A stretch of 64,000 bases of DNA from Martinezella rhizogenes (GTDB taxonomy: Bacteria; Pseudomonadota; Alphaproteobacteria; Rhizobiales; Rhizobiaceae): assembly GCA_013322215.1 (NCBI GenBank), contig JAAMEZ010000036.1, positions 1 through 64,000 of the forward strand, written 5' to 3'. Positions 17,586-28,500 of the stretch are shown here, one piece after another; position 1 is the first letter of the stretch; every line of letters begins with the position of its first letter. The notes beneath the pieces are model-generated. The model saw nothing but the letters and a program-made list of their open reading frames with translations. It ran no database searches and was not told where the DNA came from. The position numbers were made by a program, and so were the translations under genes.

Positions 17586-18554
17586 TCAGCGTGCAGTGCG
17601 CAGGCGAGGATCGATCACCGCATAGGCGATATCCACCAACGTGTTGAGAACGACAAAGATGAGGGAGATGATACAGAGATAGGCGGCCATCACCGGAATA
17701 TCGAGGAAGGTGACCGCCTGGATGAACAGCATGCCCATGCCCGGCCACTGGAACACCGTTTCGGTGATGAGCGCAAACGCGATCAACGACCCGACATTCA
17801 TCGCCGTCATGGTGACGACAGGCATAAGGCAGTTGCGCAGGGCGTGGCGGAAATAGATGCGCCAACGCGGAATGCCGCGAGCGCGGGCAAACTTGATGTA
17901 ATCGGAGCGCAGCACCTCGAGCATTTCGGCACGGACCAGACGCATGACCAGCGTGATCTGATATAGCGAAAGCGCAATCGACGGCAGAATGAGCGCGGCA
18001 CGGCCAGACGGCGTCAAGAATCCGGTCGACCACCAGCCAAGCTGCACCACGTCGCCACGACCGAAAGCGGGCAGCAATCCTAGGGTGACCGAAAAGCCGA
18101 GAATGAGCAGAATACCGACAACGAAGCTCGGCAGCGAAACGCCGACAATGGAGAGGAACTGCAGCCCTTCCGTGTACCACTTGCCGCGCTTGATCGCCGT
18201 CAGCACGCCCAATGGAATGCCGAATACCAGCGAAATCAGCGTCGCGACAAAAACAAGTTCCAGCGTGGCGGGAAAGCGTTCGCCTATCAGCGGCAGTACT
18301 TTCTGGCCGTTGCGGTAGGAGACGCCGAAATTACCCTCCGCGGCGTTAACGACAAACCGCACATATTGTGTCGGCAGGCTGTCATTGAGACCCAGCCGCT
18401 CGCGCAGCGCAGCTCGATCCGCCTGAGACGTCTGCTCGCCAACCATGAGTTCGACCGGATCGCCAGCGAGCCGGAAGATCAGGAATGCCAGCAAGGCAAC
18501 GGCAAGCATGACCAGGATTGCATTCCCGAGACGCTTGATGATGAAAACCAGCAT
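17586..18554 (-). CDS. Peptide/opine-type ABC transporter permease (DppB-like)
   Basis: A 322-residue inner-membrane permease with the DppB/OppB layout: a leading helix (IKRLGNAILVMLAVALLAFL), then FRLAGDPVELMVGEQ, LGLNDSLPTQYVRFV and the EAA-type loop SDYIKFARARGIPRWRI. It is the first gene of a six-gene minus-strand operon (DppB, DppC, two amidohydrolases, DppD, DppF). The operon promoter should lie in the 414-base region upstream that contains operator site B. Confidence 0.95.
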   Translation of the reverse strand: MLVFIIKRLGNAILVMLAVALLAFLIFRLAGDPVELMVGEQTSQADRAALRERLGLNDSLPTQYVRFVVNAAEGNFGVSYRNGQKVLPLIGERFPATLELVFVATLISLVFGIPLGVLTAIKRGKWYTEGLQFLSIVGVSLPSFVVGILLILGFSVTLGLLPAFGRGDVVQLGWWSTGFLTPSGRAALILPSIALSLYQITLVMRLVRAEMLEVLRSDYIKFARARGIPRWRIYFRHALRNCLMPVVTMTAMNVGSLIAFALITETVFQWPGMGMLFIQAVTFLDIPVMAAYLCIISLIFVVLNTLVDIAYAVIDPRLRTAR

Positions 18555-18782
18555 GGGGACCTCTAGGCTTTACTTCGGTCTCCGACAGACAGCTTGGACA
18601 ACGGTCTGACGGAACTCACGTTCAGCAATGGGGTGGGGAAAATCGGCGGCAGCCAGCTACCAAGTGGATGTCGCATGTTGCTTTAAGCCATCATCGTTGA
18701 CGGCCATGGCAATGCGAGCGTCGATTGCTGCGAACTTCCTCCCTCACTCTCCTGAAGAGTCATTAACGCAAATATTTTCAAG

Positions 18783-18812
18783 TTGTCAACTATATTGTTG
18801 ACAATATTGTAC
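18783..18812. promoter_or_regulatory. GntR-type operator, site B (ATTGTTGACAAT with flanking half sites)
   Basis: The core ATTGTTGACAAT lies at 18794-18805. TTGTCAAC at 18783-18790 precedes it and TTGTACA follows it, giving a run of TTGT/ACAA half sites. The arrangement (TTGTCAA, a four-base gap, then the full palindrome) is the same as at site C. It lies upstream of the DppB-led operon. Confidence 0.78.
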
Positions 18813-18906
18813 ATCAATTTCGGACAAATGGCAGCTGCGCGAGCGATGGCGATCTACAGAACGGTGCGATCGCGACAATTTCGGTTGACGACTGGAATGG
18901 CAAAAG

Positions 18907-18941
18907 AAGAGAGCGCCTCGCGGGCCGCGAGGCGCTCTCTT
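18907..18941 (-). terminator. Strong rho-independent terminator after the binding-protein gene
   Basis: A 16-base-pair stem (18907-18922 with 18926-18941) closed by a three-base GGC loop. The minus-strand copy ends in CTTCTTTT, starting about 28 bases after the stop of the binding-protein gene. The stem is nearly symmetrical and could work in both directions. Confidence 0.9.
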
Positions 18942-18968
18942 TTACGTCAATGTGAAGACGTGCCAGCG

Positions 18969-20534
18969 TTATTCTGCCATTTGCGTCAGCCAGAGGCGCG
19001 GCTTATTGTCGGCGCGAAAGTCGATGCTCTTGACTTTACCCAGCATGGCCCAAGCGATCGGCTGCTGATGAAGCGGCACAAGCATGACCTGATCCTTGGC
19101 TATCTTCAGCGCCTGCCCTTCCAGGGCGAGCCGCTTTTCGTTGTCCGGCTCCTGCGCGGCCTGCGCTACTAGCTTATCAAGATCGGGATTGGACCAGCCA
19201 CCATAGTTCGATACGCCCATGGCGCCCTTGCGGGTAGACAGAACCTGCGACAACAGCGAGTAGGCATCGAGCGTCGGCTCGTTGGCCCAGCTCAGATTGA
19301 AGACGTCGGCCTTGCCGTTGCTGCGCTTCGGCGTCTGCACCGCGCGTGGACCGATATCGATGCTCGGCTGGAAGCCGCTGCGCTTCAGCATGTTGGCGAG
19401 GCCGGAGCAGATATCTTCTTCATTGATGCTCTCGTCATTCATGCAGGTATAGGTGAAGGCGAGGTTCTTCTGGCCGGCCTCTTCGAGCAGCTTCTGCGCA
19501 AGCTTGGGATCTGCAGGCTTGAAGGTATCGAGATCCTTCACGTAGCCGGAGATTTCCGGAGCAATCAGTGAGCCAGACGGACGGGCCAGACCACGCATCA
19601 CCTTCTTGTTGATCAGATCGCGATCGATCGAGGCTTCGAAAGCTTGGCGCACGCGGATATCGTTGAACGGATTGGGGCGCCCGTCTTCCAGCTTTTCCTT
19701 GCGATTGAAGGCGACAAAAACGGTACGCAGCTCCGTACGCTTCTTCACGGCGATGCCGGGCGTGGACTCCAGACGGGGCAAATCCTGGATCGGCGCGGAG
19801 TCGATGAAGTCGATCTCGCCAGAAAGCAGGGCGGCAACACGAGTGGCCGCCGAGGCGATCGGCACGAACTCGATGCGATCGAGATTGTGCTTCTTCTGAT
19901 CCCACCAGTTGGTATTGGCAACCAGTACCGTCTTTGCGTCGGGAACACGGCTGTCGAGCTTGAACGGCCCGGTACCGTTGGCATGCATGGTCGTATAGCC
20001 TTCGACCTTCGATGCGAAATCCGTCGGCTTTTCGCTGTTATTGTCCTTCAGCCACTTGGCATTGAAGACAAAGATGTTGGTAATGTCGTTCAAAAACAGT
20101 GAGGTAGGCGCGGAAACCTCGATGTCGACAGTATAGTCATCAACCTTCTGTATACCGACATAGAGCGGAATATTGCCACGCAGCGGTGAAGCAGGATCCG
20201 AAGCGCGCTTGAACGATGCGACGACGTCGTCAGCGGTGAAATCGGCACCGTCATGGAATTTCACGCCCTTGCGCAGGCTAAAGCGCCAGTGCTTGTTGTC
20301 GATCAGCTTCCATTCGGTGGCGAGTGCCGGCTCGATCTTGAAATTCGCATCGTAGCGAACCAGCCCTTCGTAGATGTGATTGAGGAAGGCAAGGTTCGAC
20401 GTGGAGGGAACCGAATCCGGATCCAGCGAGTAGATGTCCGCCCTGCTACCCCAGCGCAATGTTGCGGCATCGACGGGCGCAGCCAGCGCGACCGTGGCCA
20501 ATGCGGCGACGATAATCTTCTTCAAGCCAATCAA
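18969..20534 (-). CDS. Extracellular solute-binding protein family 5 (DppA/OppA-like)
   Basis: A 521-residue periplasmic ligand-binding protein for the peptide/opine-type importer. An N-terminal signal peptide (LKKIIVAALATVALAAPVDA) is cut before TLRWGSRADIYSLDPDS. The family landmarks are AFLNHIYEGLVRYD, WRFSLRKGVKFHDGADFTAD and NPFNDIRVRQAFEASIDRD. The start is a TTG at 20534 with GGAGG five bases upstream. It is divergent from an amidohydrolase gene across operator site C and has its own terminator, so it can be expressed at a higher level than the membrane components. Confidence 0.93.
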   Translation of the reverse strand: MIGLKKIIVAALATVALAAPVDAATLRWGSRADIYSLDPDSVPSTSNLAFLNHIYEGLVRYDANFKIEPALATEWKLIDNKHWRFSLRKGVKFHDGADFTADDVVASFKRASDPASPLRGNIPLYVGIQKVDDYTVDIEVSAPTSLFLNDITNIFVFNAKWLKDNNSEKPTDFASKVEGYTTMHANGTGPFKLDSRVPDAKTVLVANTNWWDQKKHNLDRIEFVPIASAATRVAALLSGEIDFIDSAPIQDLPRLESTPGIAVKKRTELRTVFVAFNRKEKLEDGRPNPFNDIRVRQAFEASIDRDLINKKVMRGLARPSGSLIAPEISGYVKDLDTFKPADPKLAQKLLEEAGQKNLAFTYTCMNDESINEEDICSGLANMLKRSGFQPSIDIGPRAVQTPKRSNGKADVFNLSWANEPTLDAYSLLSQVLSTRKGAMGVSNYGGWSNPDLDKLVAQAAQEPDNEKRLALEGQALKIAKDQVMLVPLHQQPIAWAMLGKVKSIDFRADNKPRLWLTQMAE

Positions 20535-20617
20535 TGTTTCCTCCCTAAGCCATGCGCCGGGTCCCGATCTGATCGGTCATGCCCCAGCTTGACTGGAGTA
20601 TCGATGTCACCTGCGCT

Positions 20618-20641
20618 ATTGTCAATCATATTGTCGACAAT
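20618..20641. promoter_or_regulatory. GntR-type operator, site C (ATTGTCGACAAT plus ATTGTCAAT)
   Basis: A perfect 12-base palindrome at 20630-20641 preceded by ATTGTCAAT at 20618-20626. It lies in the 170-base divergent promoter between the binding-protein gene (start 20534, minus) and the amidohydrolase gene (start 20705, plus), so one site could control both. Confidence 0.8.
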
Positions 20642-20704
20642 TATCATGCCAATAATCGACAAGACCGACGCCAAGTCGAGCAACCGACATACTGGAGGAA
20701 AAAC

Positions 20705-22180
20705 ATGGAAGGCCTGCTTCTGCTGCATGGAACGATCGTCACCGTCGACAAGAAACGTCGGATCATCGAGAATGGAGCGGTCGCGGTTTCCGGGGATCGG
20801 ATTGTCGACATCGGCTCCACCGAGGAACTGGCGCCCCGTCATACCGGGAAAAAGGCAGTCGATTGCCGCGGCAAGATGATCATCCCCGGCCTCATCGACG
20901 CTCATGGCCATGCAGGGCACTCTCTGATCCGCAGCATCGCCGCCGACACCAACTCCCTATGGATGCGGGTGGTGACCCCGGCCTACTATCACTACGTCAC
21001 ACGCGACTTCTGGTATGCGGACGGACTTATTTCGGGCCTTGAGCGGCTTCGCGCCGGCGTGACGACGGGAGCGAGCATTATCACCTCCATGCCTCGCGCC
21101 GACGACCCTGTTTTCGCGATCAACCACGCACGCGCCTACGCCGAACTCGGCCTGCGTGAGATCGTCTGCGTCGGCCCCTCCGGCCTTCCCTGGCCGCATC
21201 CTGTTACCCGCTGGGAAAGCGGCAAGCCCGAGCGGCGCAATATCACCTTCGAAGAGATGATCGAGGGCTCGGAAGCAGTGATAGAGGCGGTGAACGGCAG
21301 TGCGGACGGACGCATCAGCGTCTTCCTGACACCATTCACCATCGTACCGTCGGTGGAGCCTTCCAATGCATCGACGCCGGACCAAGCCGTCAATCTGACG
21401 GAAGGCGACCGGATACAGGCGCGTCGAGTTCGAGAAACCGCCCGAAAATGGGGTGTGCGCATTCATTCCGACGCATTCGCCGGGCAAATCCGCATGATGT
21501 TTCAGGACAAAGAAAATGCACTCCTTGGACCGGACATCCATCTGCAGCATTGCTGGGGCATCTCGCATGAGGAAATGGACATCCTGGCCGAGACAGGCAC
21601 CCACGTCACCCATGCGCCACCTGGTCGATCCACCCCCGTGCTGGAAATGATGGCAAGAGGTATCTCTTTGGCCATCTCCTCGGACGGCGCTTCTCCCAGC
21701 CGGCATTTCGACATGCTACAGACCGCCAGGCTGGCCCAATCGACGCAACATATCCTACATAACCACGACCGATACCTACTACCGCCAGGAAAAATCTTCG
21801 AGATGATCACCATCGATGCCGCCAGGGTCCTCGGCATGGAGCGCGAGATCGGGTCGCTGGAAGTTGGCAAGAAGGCGGATATTGCCGTCATCGACATGCG
21901 CAAACCGCACATGATGCCGAACTGGATGCCGGTTCACCGCCTCATTCACCAGGCTCTGGGAAGCGACGTCGACACAGTGATCGTCGATGGCAAGGTGCTA
22001 ATGGAATCCGGCAAGGTGCTCACGACCGATGTCGACGCCGCACTTGATTTCGGCCAACAGGAAGCCCTCGCCCTTGCCGATCGGGCGGGCCTGCGCGCAC
22101 ATATGCATGATCCCGGTTGGGGCGAGCTGCAACGCACCTTTACCGAACCAGTGCAGCCGCCGCAGGCTCCGAACTGCTGA
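20705..22180 (+). CDS. Amidohydrolase of the SsnA/ATZ/TRZ type
   Basis: A 491-residue metal-dependent hydrolase or deaminase. The strand-1 motif IIPGLIDAHGHAGHSLIRS carries HxH (HGH). Further ligand regions are RIHSDAFAGQ, LQHCWGISHEEM and ISSDGASPSRHFDML, the last with the strand 8 Asp. The C-terminal beta-sandwich reads LEVGKKADIAVIDMRKPHMM and DTVIVDGKVLMESGKVL. Relatives include guanine deaminase and triazine hydrolases. The ATG at 20705 has GGAGG eight bases upstream; an earlier in-frame start at 20579 would read through the operator. It is the third amidohydrolase of the island, on its own transcript. Confidence 0.9.
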   Translation: MEGLLLLHGTIVTVDKKRRIIENGAVAVSGDRIVDIGSTEELAPRHTGKKAVDCRGKMIIPGLIDAHGHAGHSLIRSIAADTNSLWMRVVTPAYYHYVTRDFWYADGLISGLERLRAGVTTGASIITSMPRADDPVFAINHARAYAELGLREIVCVGPSGLPWPHPVTRWESGKPERRNITFEEMIEGSEAVIEAVNGSADGRISVFLTPFTIVPSVEPSNASTPDQAVNLTEGDRIQARRVRETARKWGVRIHSDAFAGQIRMMFQDKENALLGPDIHLQHCWGISHEEMDILAETGTHVTHAPPGRSTPVLEMMARGISLAISSDGASPSRHFDMLQTARLAQSTQHILHNHDRYLLPPGKIFEMITIDAARVLGMEREIGSLEVGKKADIAVIDMRKPHMMPNWMPVHRLIHQALGSDVDTVIVDGKVLMESGKVLTTDVDAALDFGQQEALALADRAGLRAHMHDPGWGELQRTFTEPVQPPQAPNC

Positions 22181-22401
22181 GGCCAAAGCCATCGTCGATC
22201 TCGACAGAGAGGTGTTGCCGTAACCATTGACGGCGGAGGCACGAATGCCTGCACCGATTCACCGGCAACGGACGTCTCGACGAAGCGGCCACGCTGCCGT
22301 TATCGGTCATAAACGCCGAAGCGGCGATACCATCATCGCACTGCCGAAAGAATAACCTTACCGTGAAAATGACACCACCTGAAATCGCTCATCAAAGGTC
22401 T

Positions 22402-22419
22402 CGCTGAAAGTCTTCAGCG
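22402..22419 (+). terminator. Stem-loop downstream of the amidohydrolase gene
   Basis: CGCTGAA (22402-22408) pairs with TTCAGCG (22413-22419) around AGTC. It is about 220 bases after the stop, and a six-T run occurs further on near 22441, so terminator function is only possible. Confidence 0.35.
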
Positions 22420-22469
22420 TTCCTTCGGTCATCAACGCGATTTTTTACAACGGAGCCGTTCCGATATCT

Positions 22470-22497
22470 GTCGCTTGGCATTTCCATACCAAGCGAC
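22470..22497 (-). terminator. Stem-loop downstream of ndvB
   Basis: GTCGCTTGG (22470-22478) pairs perfectly with CCAAGCGAC (22489-22497) around a ten-base loop. It lies 42-70 bases after the ndvB stop codon. No strong T tract follows. Confidence 0.55.
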
Positions 22498-22539
22498 GGG
22501 AAACTATATTGCAGACTTCAAATTACGACGAGATTTCGC

Positions 22540-25500
22540 TCACGAGGACGTGAGCGCGTATCCCGCCTGCAGATCGTCGACTACGGTCCCGTTGATCGCG
22601 ACCGAGTATCTCCCGGTCGTATTTACTCTCGAAACTGAGATTTCGTAACTGCCGCTGGGAAGCTCCAGCCCGGCAGAATAACTGTCCCATCCGGCCGGCA
22701 GCGCAGGCGTCACGTACAGGCGCCCGTTCTCGGTACGGATTCCGAGGATGCCTTCAATCGCCGTGCGGTAGAACCATCCGGCCGAACCGGTATACCAGCT
22801 CCAGCCGCCACGGCCTCTAAGGTCGCCTTCACCATAAACGTCACCGGCGATCACATAAGGCTCGACGCGGTAAATGTCCGCAGAGGATTTATCGAGCGCG
22901 TGGTTGATAGGATTGAGCATTTCGACAGCGCGCCAAGCGTCTTCGCCACGGCCCATGCGGGCAAGAGCAAGAGCTGCCCACGTTGCGGCATGGGTATATT
23001 GGCCGCCGTTTTCACGGACACCCGGCGGGTAAGCCTTGATAACACCAGGATCGTTGACTGGCTTGACGAAAGGCGGCGTCAGCAGGCGAATGAGCTTGCC
23101 TTCATTATCAACCAGTTTGTCGAGGACCGCGTTCATAGCCATGTTGCTGCGGTCGGCATCTCCCTCGCCCGAGAGCACGCTCCAGGATTGGGCAATCGAG
23201 TCGATCTTGTCTTCCGCCGACCGGCTGGAGCCCAGCGGAGCACCGTTGTCGTAATAGCCGCGGCGATAATATTCGCCGTCCCAGCCGGCGGTTTCGATCG
23301 CGGCTTTGAGCTTTGCCAGATGATCCGACCAGCGGCCGGCGCGTTGCGTGTCGCCACGGGTTTCGGCGTAGGCGATGAAGCGACGCAAGGCGCCTGCGAG
23401 GAACCAACCCAACCAAACGCTTTCGCCGCGGCCGGCGATGCCGACACGATCCATCTTGTCGCACCAGTCGCCGCTCATCATCAACGGCAACCCGTTGACG
23501 CCTGTCCGCTTGATCGCGAGATCGAGGCCAAGGGCAGCATGCTCGTAAAGCGATGCGGCCTCGTCGGAAACACGCGGTTGCAGGAATGCGTCATACTGGC
23601 CGGGGCTGAGCTGCGCGCCTTCGACGAAGGGCAGCATCTCGTCCATGATCGAACTGTCGCCGGTCACCGTGCAATATTGGTCGACGGCATAGGCAAGCCA
23701 CACGGGATCGTCAGAGATGTTCGTGCGAACGCCAGCACCGCTATTTTCGAGCCACCAGTGCTGGAAATCACCTTCGGCGAACTGGCGCCGGCCGGTATTG
23801 AGAATCTGCTTGCGTGCGATCTCAGGCGAATGCAGCAGGAAGGCCAGCGAATCCTGCAGCTGATCGCGCAGGTTCCACGCGCCGCTCGACTGGTAGAAGG
23901 CGGTGCGGGCCATGATGCGGCAGCTATAGGTCTGATAAGGCAACCAATTGTTGACCATGAAGTCGAGCCGCTGATCCGGCGTCGAAACACGCGCCTTGCC
24001 GGTGAAGTTCCGCCAGAACTCACGCGTTTTTACAAGAACGTCCTCGAAGCTGATGGAGCGGATGTCGGCGATGAGAACCGCCGCTTCTTCCTGCGAGGCG
24101 GCGTCACCCATGTAAAAGCAGATGTCACGCACTTCGCCGGGTTCGATCGTCAGGTCGAATGCCATGGCGGCTGCTGGATCACCATCGAGATCGACAGCAT
24201 TGGAGAGCCGCGAGCCGGCCGAAACCGTGCGCGGTTGCTGGATCGTTCCGTGCCGGCCGAGAAATTCGCGGCGGCTGGTGGAAACGCTCGACGGCGCCTC
24301 GCTTGCCGCAAATGCCGCCACGCGCGTTCCGAAACTGACGCTGAACGGATTCTTCGCAAAGACCGCCCCACTTACACTGTCGAAGCTCGATATGATGAAG
24401 GGTTTGCTCTTCGTCGGGTTGTTGCCGAGAATCCATTCGGCATAACCGTAGAGACGAAGCTTGCGTGCCTCACCCGCATCATTGCGGATGCGCAGCTGCG
24501 TCAGCTTGACCGGCTTTTCCATGTGGAGGGTCTGGGTGACCTCAAGGGAAATCTCGTCCTGCACCGTCGAGAAGACCGAATAGCCGAGGCCGTGGCGGGC
24601 TTCGAAGCGTGTGTCCGAGCGCTGTGCCAGCGACGCGTAGGGTACGATGACGGAACCGCGATCGAGATCCTTCAGGTAGAAGGCCTCGCCCGGACGGTTG
24701 GTGACCATGTCGTTGGTCCAGGGCGTCAATTGATGATCGCGGGAGTTCTGGCTCCAGGTAAAGGCGGCACCTTCGGCCGAGACATGGAAGCCGAAACTCT
24801 CATTGGCCACGATGTTGACCCAGGGATGCGGCGTCTGTTCGCCACCAGACAGGCGCACGACATATTCGCTGCCGTCGGCCGCGAAACCGCCATAGCCGTT
24901 CCAGAAGGCAAGATCGCCGCCCTCGATCGACGCGGCCTCCGCAACATCGCGAACCATGCGCGGTACCAGGGTGGAATCGCCCCACTGACCAAGCAGCGCA
25001 GGCGAACCGGCAACGGAACGGGCTTTCTGCACCTGGTCGATGAGGCTGCCGTCGCGACCACGCAACACGACGCGCGAGGCGGCGATGATGGCGTCATAGG
25101 CTTCGACGTCCATCAGATCCTTGCGCAGGACATAGATGTTGCGCTGGATACCGGCGATCTCGCTGGCGTGACGCGCTGCGTCACAGAGCTGGTCTATGGT
25201 GCGTTGCATTTCGGCAGCCGCCTCGCCGGTGCGTTCGTTGAAGATGACGAGATCGACCTCGACCCCGCGCGATTGCAGCAGCCCTTGCGCACGCAGCAAT
25301 TCCTTGACGAGATCCGTGCCGAGCTCGTCGGTAATGCGCAATGTCATCAGTGGTGCATCGCCAGACAGTGTCGCGCCCCAAAGAACGGATTGCGACTTCA
25401 GGCCTTCGCGAACCGCCTTGTTGTCGGCGCGCAGCGCCATGTCGGGATAGATGATGTAGCGGGCGAAGCGCTGGTAGGCGGCCGCCTCCTTCGAATTGAC

Positions 25501-28500
25501 GCCGATCTGACGCAACTGGCTCTGCGTTCTCGTCCAGGCCTGGACGAGGCCTTGGGCAAAGCTCTCCGGCTGGCGATAATGCTCAACCGCTGCCTCGAGT
25601 TCGGCCCGTTCGGCTGCAGCGATGGTCCAGAAGGTTACGCTGACCTTCTCACCGGCCGGCACGCGAAGCGTCCGGCGCAGCGACAGGCAGGTATCCATCG
25701 TGAAGCCGCTGCTATTGGAGAGTTCCGCGCCGGCGTCGAAGGCGGCGGCTTCCGTCAGCGTGCGTCCTCGTCCAAGGAAGCGCATGCGATCCGTCTCGTG
25801 ATGCGTCGGCAGATCTTCGCCCGAGGTATCGACGATGAGGTGGGCGATGGCGACTTCGGGGTCCGTCACGCCACGCTTCTGGCGCTCCACGAAGATCGCA
25901 TCGCCTTTCGCGGCGACTTCGGTCTTCAGGAACATGCGGGCAAAGACGGGGTGACCCGTATCGACGGCATCGAGCGTGGCGACAGGCTCCATGTAGGAGG
26001 TCACTTCGATGACCCGATCTTCCGTGCCGGTATTGGTGATCGTCAGACGCCGGCCTTCGGCATCGTGATTGCTTGCGACGAAGACCTCCATTTCGCTCGT
26101 CAGGTCGCCGACCGTCTTGAAGAATTCCGCCTTGTCGTCGCTGAAGCTCACCCGAACATGCTCGTTGGCGATCGAGCGCGGCTCAGCAGTCGCAGACCAC
26201 CATTCGTTCGATGCGGTGTCGCGCAGAAAGACGAACGATCCCCAGCGATCCTCGGTCGGATCGGCACGCCAGCGGTTGACGGAAAGGTTCTTCCAGCGAC
26301 TGTAACCGGAACCGGTCGCCGTCAGCATGGTGGAGTAACGGCCGTTCGACAATAGTAGCAATTCGCGCTCGCGCGATGCGGGGTCTTCCAGACGACGCAC
26401 TTCCGGACGCATCAGGTCGCCCTGGATGGTCGCAGGCGCATCGGTCTCATGCTTGGCGGCCATGACGGGAATGTCGCGCGGCGCCTTTTCCTGCAGCAGC
26501 AATTCGGCCGCCTCGATCACGGGATCGGCATGAAATAGCTCGCGCAGCAGGCCGTCGAAAGCAACGTTGGCGACAGCGGCGATCGACATGCCGTGATGGT
26601 GGGCATAGTAGTTATAGACCACCGCACACTGCTTGCCTTCAGGCACGCGGCTTGCCGTGAAGTCGACGGCATCATGGAAACCATACATGCCGAGCGCGCC
26701 GACGGCCCGCAGCCGATCGAGGTTTTCGAGGGCTGCGACCGGATTGTACTGGCTGGCCAGCAGCGAGGCATAAGGCGCGATGACGGCGTTCTGTCCAAGA
26801 CCGCGTTTCAGGCCGAGCGTCGGCACTCCGAAATTGCTGTACTGATAGTTCATCTGATGGTCGCGGGCGTTGAAGGCCGCTTCCGAGATGCCCCAGGGCG
26901 TGCCGAGCTTGCGCGCATAGTTCATCTGCTCGAGAACGATCAGATTGTTGGTCTGGTTGAGAATCCCGCCGCTGCGCTCCTGCATGACGAGCGGCGGCAT
27001 CAGATATTCGAACATCGAGCCGGACCAGGAAACCAGCGCCCCGCGCGCGCCGACAGGCACGACATGGCGGCCGAGCTTGTACCAGTGCTCGGTCGGCAGA
27101 TCACCCTTAGCGACCGAGAAGAGGCTCGTCAGGCGAGCTTCCGAGGCAAGCAGATCGTAGCAGGCGGCGTCCACTTCTTCCGTCTCGACGCGGAAGCCGA
27201 TCGACAACAGCCGGCGCTCGGGACGGTAGAGGAAGCTGAAATCCATATCGAAGGCGATTTCGCGGGCGCGATTGCCGATCCGGGTCAGCCTTTCGCTGAT
27301 GTCAGGTGCCTGCGCAAGATCGAAAGCCTTGTCGACCTGATGGAGCTCGCAGGTTTCGACCAGCTTCTCCGCCCAATGCACGACCTCGTCGCTCTGCGTT
27401 GTCTTGACTTCCCTGTCGAGGCTTCCGGCAAGCTCGCGGATTTCTCGTGCCTGCCCTGCAAATCGCTCAATCAGGCCCGAGGAGAACTCCTTCTCCCGTT
27501 TACCCGTGGCGACGGCTGCTTCAAGCTCGGCAATCCGGCCGTCAAGCCGGTCATGGAGCGATCGGTTTGATTTTGTATCGTCACCGAGCTCAGAAAGCAC
27601 CTCTCGCAAAATTGCGGCGACATCACCGATGCCGTCAAGATCCGTATGAATGTGGGCTAGAGGGGATTGAGCCCAGATGCGGCATGCCGATGAAACGGCA
27701 ATCAGGTGCCCGGCAAAATTGCCGCTATCGACCGACGACACATATCTGCGGCCAAGCGGCTTCAGCGTGTCCGTGTGATACCAGTTGAAGAGGTGTCCGC
27801 GATATTTTTCCAGCTTTTCGACCGTCTCGATCGTCTGTTCGATACGCTTGACCGCGTCTACGAACGAAATCCAGCCGAAACGACGCGCCGAAATGACCGA
27901 CAGCAGATAGACCCCGATATTGGTCGGCGACGTACGCATGGCAACGACGGCATGCGGTGTCTGCTGAACGTTGTCAGGCGGCAGAAAATGCTGATCCGGG
28001 ACGACGAAATGGTCGAAGTAGCGCCAGGTGCGCCTTGCGATCTTGCGCAATTCGTTGCGAACCTGATCGGGCACGACGAGCCGGTCTTCGGTTTCCGCAG
28101 TCTGGCTGACCAGCCAGGCAATGGCTGGCGACAGCGCCCAGAGAAGGACGAATGGAAACCCGACCAACCAGGCGATGTCGCCGGAAGAGGCTGCGAAAAT
28201 CAATGCCATGATGGCCAGCAGCGGTGCGCGCCACATCACCTTGTAATGGCCGAGGATCGTCGTCTGGGCCATGGCCTGGGCGCTTGCTGCAGTGCGCCAC
28301 TGCAGCATCAGCTTGCGACTGACAAACAGCCGGTAAAGCGAGCGGATGATTGCGTCGGCCATGACACAGGCGATGTCGGCAATGAAAATGATGCGTAGCG
28401 CCACCTGGGCATTGGCATTCTCAATGTCTTTCCAGACAGTATGGAGATGCGCCTGCAAGATGATGTCGCTGGTTCGCGGGATGATGCCGTTGATCAGTGA

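Larger units (their letters stand above)
18555..18968. other. Intergenic region holding operator site B and a strong terminator
   Basis: This region lies between the binding-protein gene (ending 18969) and the importer/amidohydrolase operon (starting 18554), both on the minus strand. It holds a strong terminator at 18907-18941 and the GntR-type site at 18783-18812, with about 230 bases of leader before the DppB-like start. The binding protein is thus made from a separate transcript. I see no gene in it. Confidence 0.7.
22181..22539. other. Convergent intergenic region with two stem-loops
   Basis: A 359-base stretch between an amidohydrolase gene (plus) and ndvB (minus). It contains a stem-loop on each side, listed separately, and no credible gene. 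Confidence 0.6.

Noticed and set aside
22900..26355. A 1151-codon plus-strand open frame opposite ndvB
   Set aside because: It is antisense to conserved ndvB sequence, is rich in Arg/His/Asp patches without domains, and arises from the GC-biased codon positions of ndvB.
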